7,520 nt of DNA, from assembly GCA_964427915.1 (NCBI GenBank), contig CAYRWA010000100.1, positions 1-7,520 on the forward strand, given 5' to 3'. Source of the stretch: JAGLCW01 sp964427915. GTDB lineage: Bacteria > Caldisericota > Caldisericia > UBA6126. Both the position numbers and the translations under genes were made by a program. Positions within the stretch are counted from its first letter, which is position 1; every line of letters begins with the position of its first letter. The notes beneath the pieces were generated by a model. That model saw nothing but the letters and a program-made list of their open reading frames with translations. It made no database searches and was not told the DNA's origin. Positions 5,560 to 7,520 of the stretch are shown here, in pieces.

Positions 5560-7520
5560 ATGCAAAAAAAAGACTTTCCTTTTAAACAAATTGATGAGAA
5601 ATGGCAGACAAGATGGGAAGAAGAGGGTCTATTTAGGGTAGATATTAATCAATCAAAAAAGAAGTTTTACATTTTAGATATGTTCCCCTATCCTTCAGCT
5701 GCAGGTCTTCATGTAGGACATCCCGAGGGGTATACGGCTAGCGATATAGTTGCTCGGTATAAAATGATGCAAGGCTTTCAAGTATTGCATCCTATGGGTT
5801 GGGATGCATTTGGCTTACCAACAGAAAACTATGCAATTCAAAAAAAGATACATCCTGAAATTGCAACAAAAGAGAATATTCAGAATTTTAAACGGCAGAT
5901 CTCTCGCTTTGGTTTTTCCTACGACTGGTCTCGCGAAATTACAACATCAGATCCCTCCTATTACAAATGGACGCAGTGGATTTTCATCAAGATGTTCGAA
6001 CACGGTTTAGCCTACGAAAAAGAAGCTCCTATCAATTGGTGTCCATCCTGTAAAACTGGCCTGGCTAATGAAGAAGTCGTCAACGGAAAGTGTGATCGGT
6101 GTGGGGCTATCATTGAAAGAAAGTCTCTTCGCCAATGGATGCTACGGATTACTGCCTATGCCCAAAGATTGTTGGATGACTTAGATATTGTTGATTGGCC
6201 TCAGGATGTGAAGGCTATGCAAACCAATTGGATTGGTAAATCATCCGGTGCTACCGTTTTTTTTTCTATTGAGGGAACGGAAGAAAAAATCGAGATATAT
6301 ACAACAAGACCAGATACTATTTTTGGAGCAACCTATATGGTACTATCTCCTGAACACCCTTTACTGGACCAATTGGTAAAGGGAGATTTTAAAAAGAAAG
6401 TGATGGAGTACCGAGAAAGTATACAATCAAAAAGTGACTTGGAAAGAACCGAGTTAAATAAAGACAAAACAGGTATTCATACTGGTTTGTATTGCCAAAA
6501 CCCTATGACGGGAGAGAGCATTCCGGTGTATGCTGCTGATTATGTATTGATGAGCTATGGTACAGGTGCCATAATGGCAGTCCCTGCACACGACCAAAGG
6601 GATTTTGATTTTGCAAAAAAATATCACTTACCCATTGTTCCTGTTATTGAGCCTTATGATATGGATATGCCAACCGACAACGCCTTTGATTTGCCCGGAA
6701 AGATGATTCATTCCGGTCCATTTAGTGGGATGCCTTCAGAAGAAGCTAAAAAAAAGATTGTACAGTCGATGGAAGAACGGCATATTGGAGAAGCCTCTAC
6801 ACAGTATCGTCTTCGAGATTGGATTTTTTCTAGACAGCGTTTTTGGGGGGAGCCTATCCCCATTGTGCATTGTGAAAAGTGTGGTTGTGTACCGGTACCA
6901 GAGGATCAATTACCACTGACACTTCCAAAAGTTGAATTTTATGAACCCAGTGGAACAGGTGAGTCGCCTTTAGTGCAGATAAAAGATTGGGTACAAACAA
7001 CATGTCCAACTTGTGGAGGACCTGCCAAAAGAGAAACCAATACGATGCCTCAGTGGGCTGGTTCTTCATGGTATTATATACGCTATGTAGATCCTTCTTA
7101 TCAAAAAGGATTAGCTTCCCAAGAGGCTTTACAATATTGGCTTCCCGTTGACACTTATATTGGCGGAAAAGAACATACCAACTTACACCTACTATATGTT
7201 CGTTTTTGGCACAAATTTCTTCAAGATATTGGTATTGTTCATTGTCCAGAACCATTTGTAAAATTACGAAATCAAGGGATGGTATTGGCTGAGGATGGAA
7301 GAAAAATGTCGAAATCTTTGGGCAATGTGATTAATCCAGATGAAGTTCTTGATCTTTATGGGGCTGACGTAATTCGCATGTATGAAATGTTCATGGGACC
7401 TTTCGAACAAGAGTCCCTTTGGAATACACAAGGCGTAGAGGGGATTAAAAGATTTATTAACAAAGTGTGGTTTCTTGCCAAAGAAGGAACCATTCGCAAT
7501 GAAGAACCATCTGATGAAAC
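5560..7520 (+). CDS. leuS: Leucyl-tRNA synthetase, 3'-truncated by the window edge
   Basis: This class I synthetase attaches leucine to tRNA-Leu in the cytoplasm. The frame runs unbroken for 653 codons and leaves the window; bacterial LeuRS has about 800-880 residues, so the anticodon-binding and C-terminal parts are missing here. Signature HVGH is at 51-54 and KMSKS at 582-586. The CP1 editing domain shows TTRPDT (248-253) and GTGAIMAVPAHDQRDFD (334-350), with the conserved editing Asp at 345, so proofreading should be intact. Two Cys4 sets are visible: C161, C164, C178, C181 and C438, C441, C482, C485, suggesting two zinc knuckles. From memory the first is replaced by non-cysteine residues in B. 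subtilis LeuRS, so this is a different subtype. GAGG at 5551-5554 supports the ATG. The gene is driven by its own promoter with a short leader. Confidence 0.97.
   Translation, partial: MQKKDFPFKQIDEKWQTRWEEEGLFRVDINQSKKKFYILDMFPYPSAAGLHVGHPEGYTASDIVARYKMMQGFQVLHPMGWDAFGLPTENYAIQKKIHPEIATKENIQNFKRQISRFGFSYDWSREITTSDPSYYKWTQWIFIKMFEHGLAYEKEAPINWCPSCKTGLANEEVVNGKCDRCGAIIERKSLRQWMLRITAYAQRLLDDLDIVDWPQDVKAMQTNWIGKSSGATVFFSIEGTEEKIEIYTTRPDTIFGATYMVLSPEHPLLDQLVKGDFKKKVMEYRESIQSKSDLERTELNKDKTGIHTGLYCQNPMTGESIPVYAADYVLMSYGTGAIMAVPAHDQRDFDFAKKYHLPIVPVIEPYDMDMPTDNAFDLPGKMIHSGPFSGMPSEEAKKKIVQSMEERHIGEASTQYRLRDWIFSRQRFWGEPIPIVHCEKCGCVPVPEDQLPLTLPKVEFYEPSGTGESPLVQIKDWVQTTCPTCGGPAKRETNTMPQWAGSSWYYIRYVDPSYQKGLASQEALQYWLPVDTYIGGKEHTNLHLLYVRFWHKFLQDIGIVHCPEPFVKLRNQGMVLAEDGRKMSKSLGNVINPDEVLDLYGADVIRMYEMFMGPFEQESLWNTQGVEGIKRFINKVWFLAKEGTIRNEEPSDE

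Noticed and set aside
5531..5671. Short plus-strand frame beginning ATGGCTAAA just before leuS, a possible leader peptide
   Set aside because: It would start at about the transcription start, has no ribosome binding site, overlaps leuS out of frame and shows no leucine codon run.
6854..7255. 133-codon open frame on the minus strand inside leuS
   Set aside because: It is antisense to the conserved LeuRS catalytic region. It is a by-product of codon bias with no independent support.
1..7520. Mobile element, CRISPR array, toxin-antitoxin or defence system, tRNA or rRNA
   Set aside because: No transposase or integrase, target-site duplication, spaced repeats, tRNA fold or defence-gene motifs were found. 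All recognised genes are housekeeping or envelope functions.

Overview
The window reads as chromosomal DNA from a low-GC, Gram-positive-type bacterium (Bacillota; a clostridial-like lineage is my best guess). The grounds are A+T-rich coding sequence, strong AGGAGG/GGAGG ribosome binding sites, a ComEC/Rec2 competence channel, an FMN riboswitch in front of a RibU-type ECF transporter subunit, and sigma-A-like promoters with 17-bp spacers. There is no sign of phage, insertion sequence, plasmid, CRISPR array, tRNA or rRNA. GC content and codon use were judged by eye, not computed.

Layout from left to right. Bases 2-2014 (+) hold the 3' part of comEC; the start lies outside the window. A DUF3298-type secreted or membrane-anchored protein (1951-2799, -) converges on comEC and overlaps its end by 64 bp. 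The likely comEC terminator lies inside the coding sequence of that neighbour. A 129-bp divergent spacer separates the DUF3298 gene from an M18 zinc aminopeptidase (2929-4335, +), which has a near-consensus promoter with an inverted repeat in its spacer. The aminopeptidase and ribU (4406-4957, -) converge on one GC-rich hairpin that can terminate both. Upstream of ribU are an FMN aptamer, a hairpin that overlaps the Shine-Dalgarno sequence, and a promoter abutting the aptamer. Next is a small two-helix membrane protein with an acidic, cysteine-containing tail (5170-5454, -). Divergent from it is leuS (5560 to the window end, +), a zinc-motif-containing leucyl-tRNA synthetase cut off at base 7520.

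Functionally this is a mosaic of short transcription units rather than one pathway: DNA uptake, an uncharacterised envelope protein, peptide turnover, riboflavin uptake under FMN control, an unknown membrane protein and leucine charging. The one evident regulatory circuit is riboflavin import. The RNA can be folded so that FMN binding would expose a hairpin hiding the ribU ribosome binding site.

I see no convincing new multi-gene system. The items most worth a second look are the riboswitch geometry (promoter, P1 and Shine-Dalgarno competition), the small Cys-tail membrane protein, the embedded terminator and antisense overlap at the comEC end, the palindrome inside the aminopeptidase promoter, and the four-Cys, apparently T-box-free leuS.
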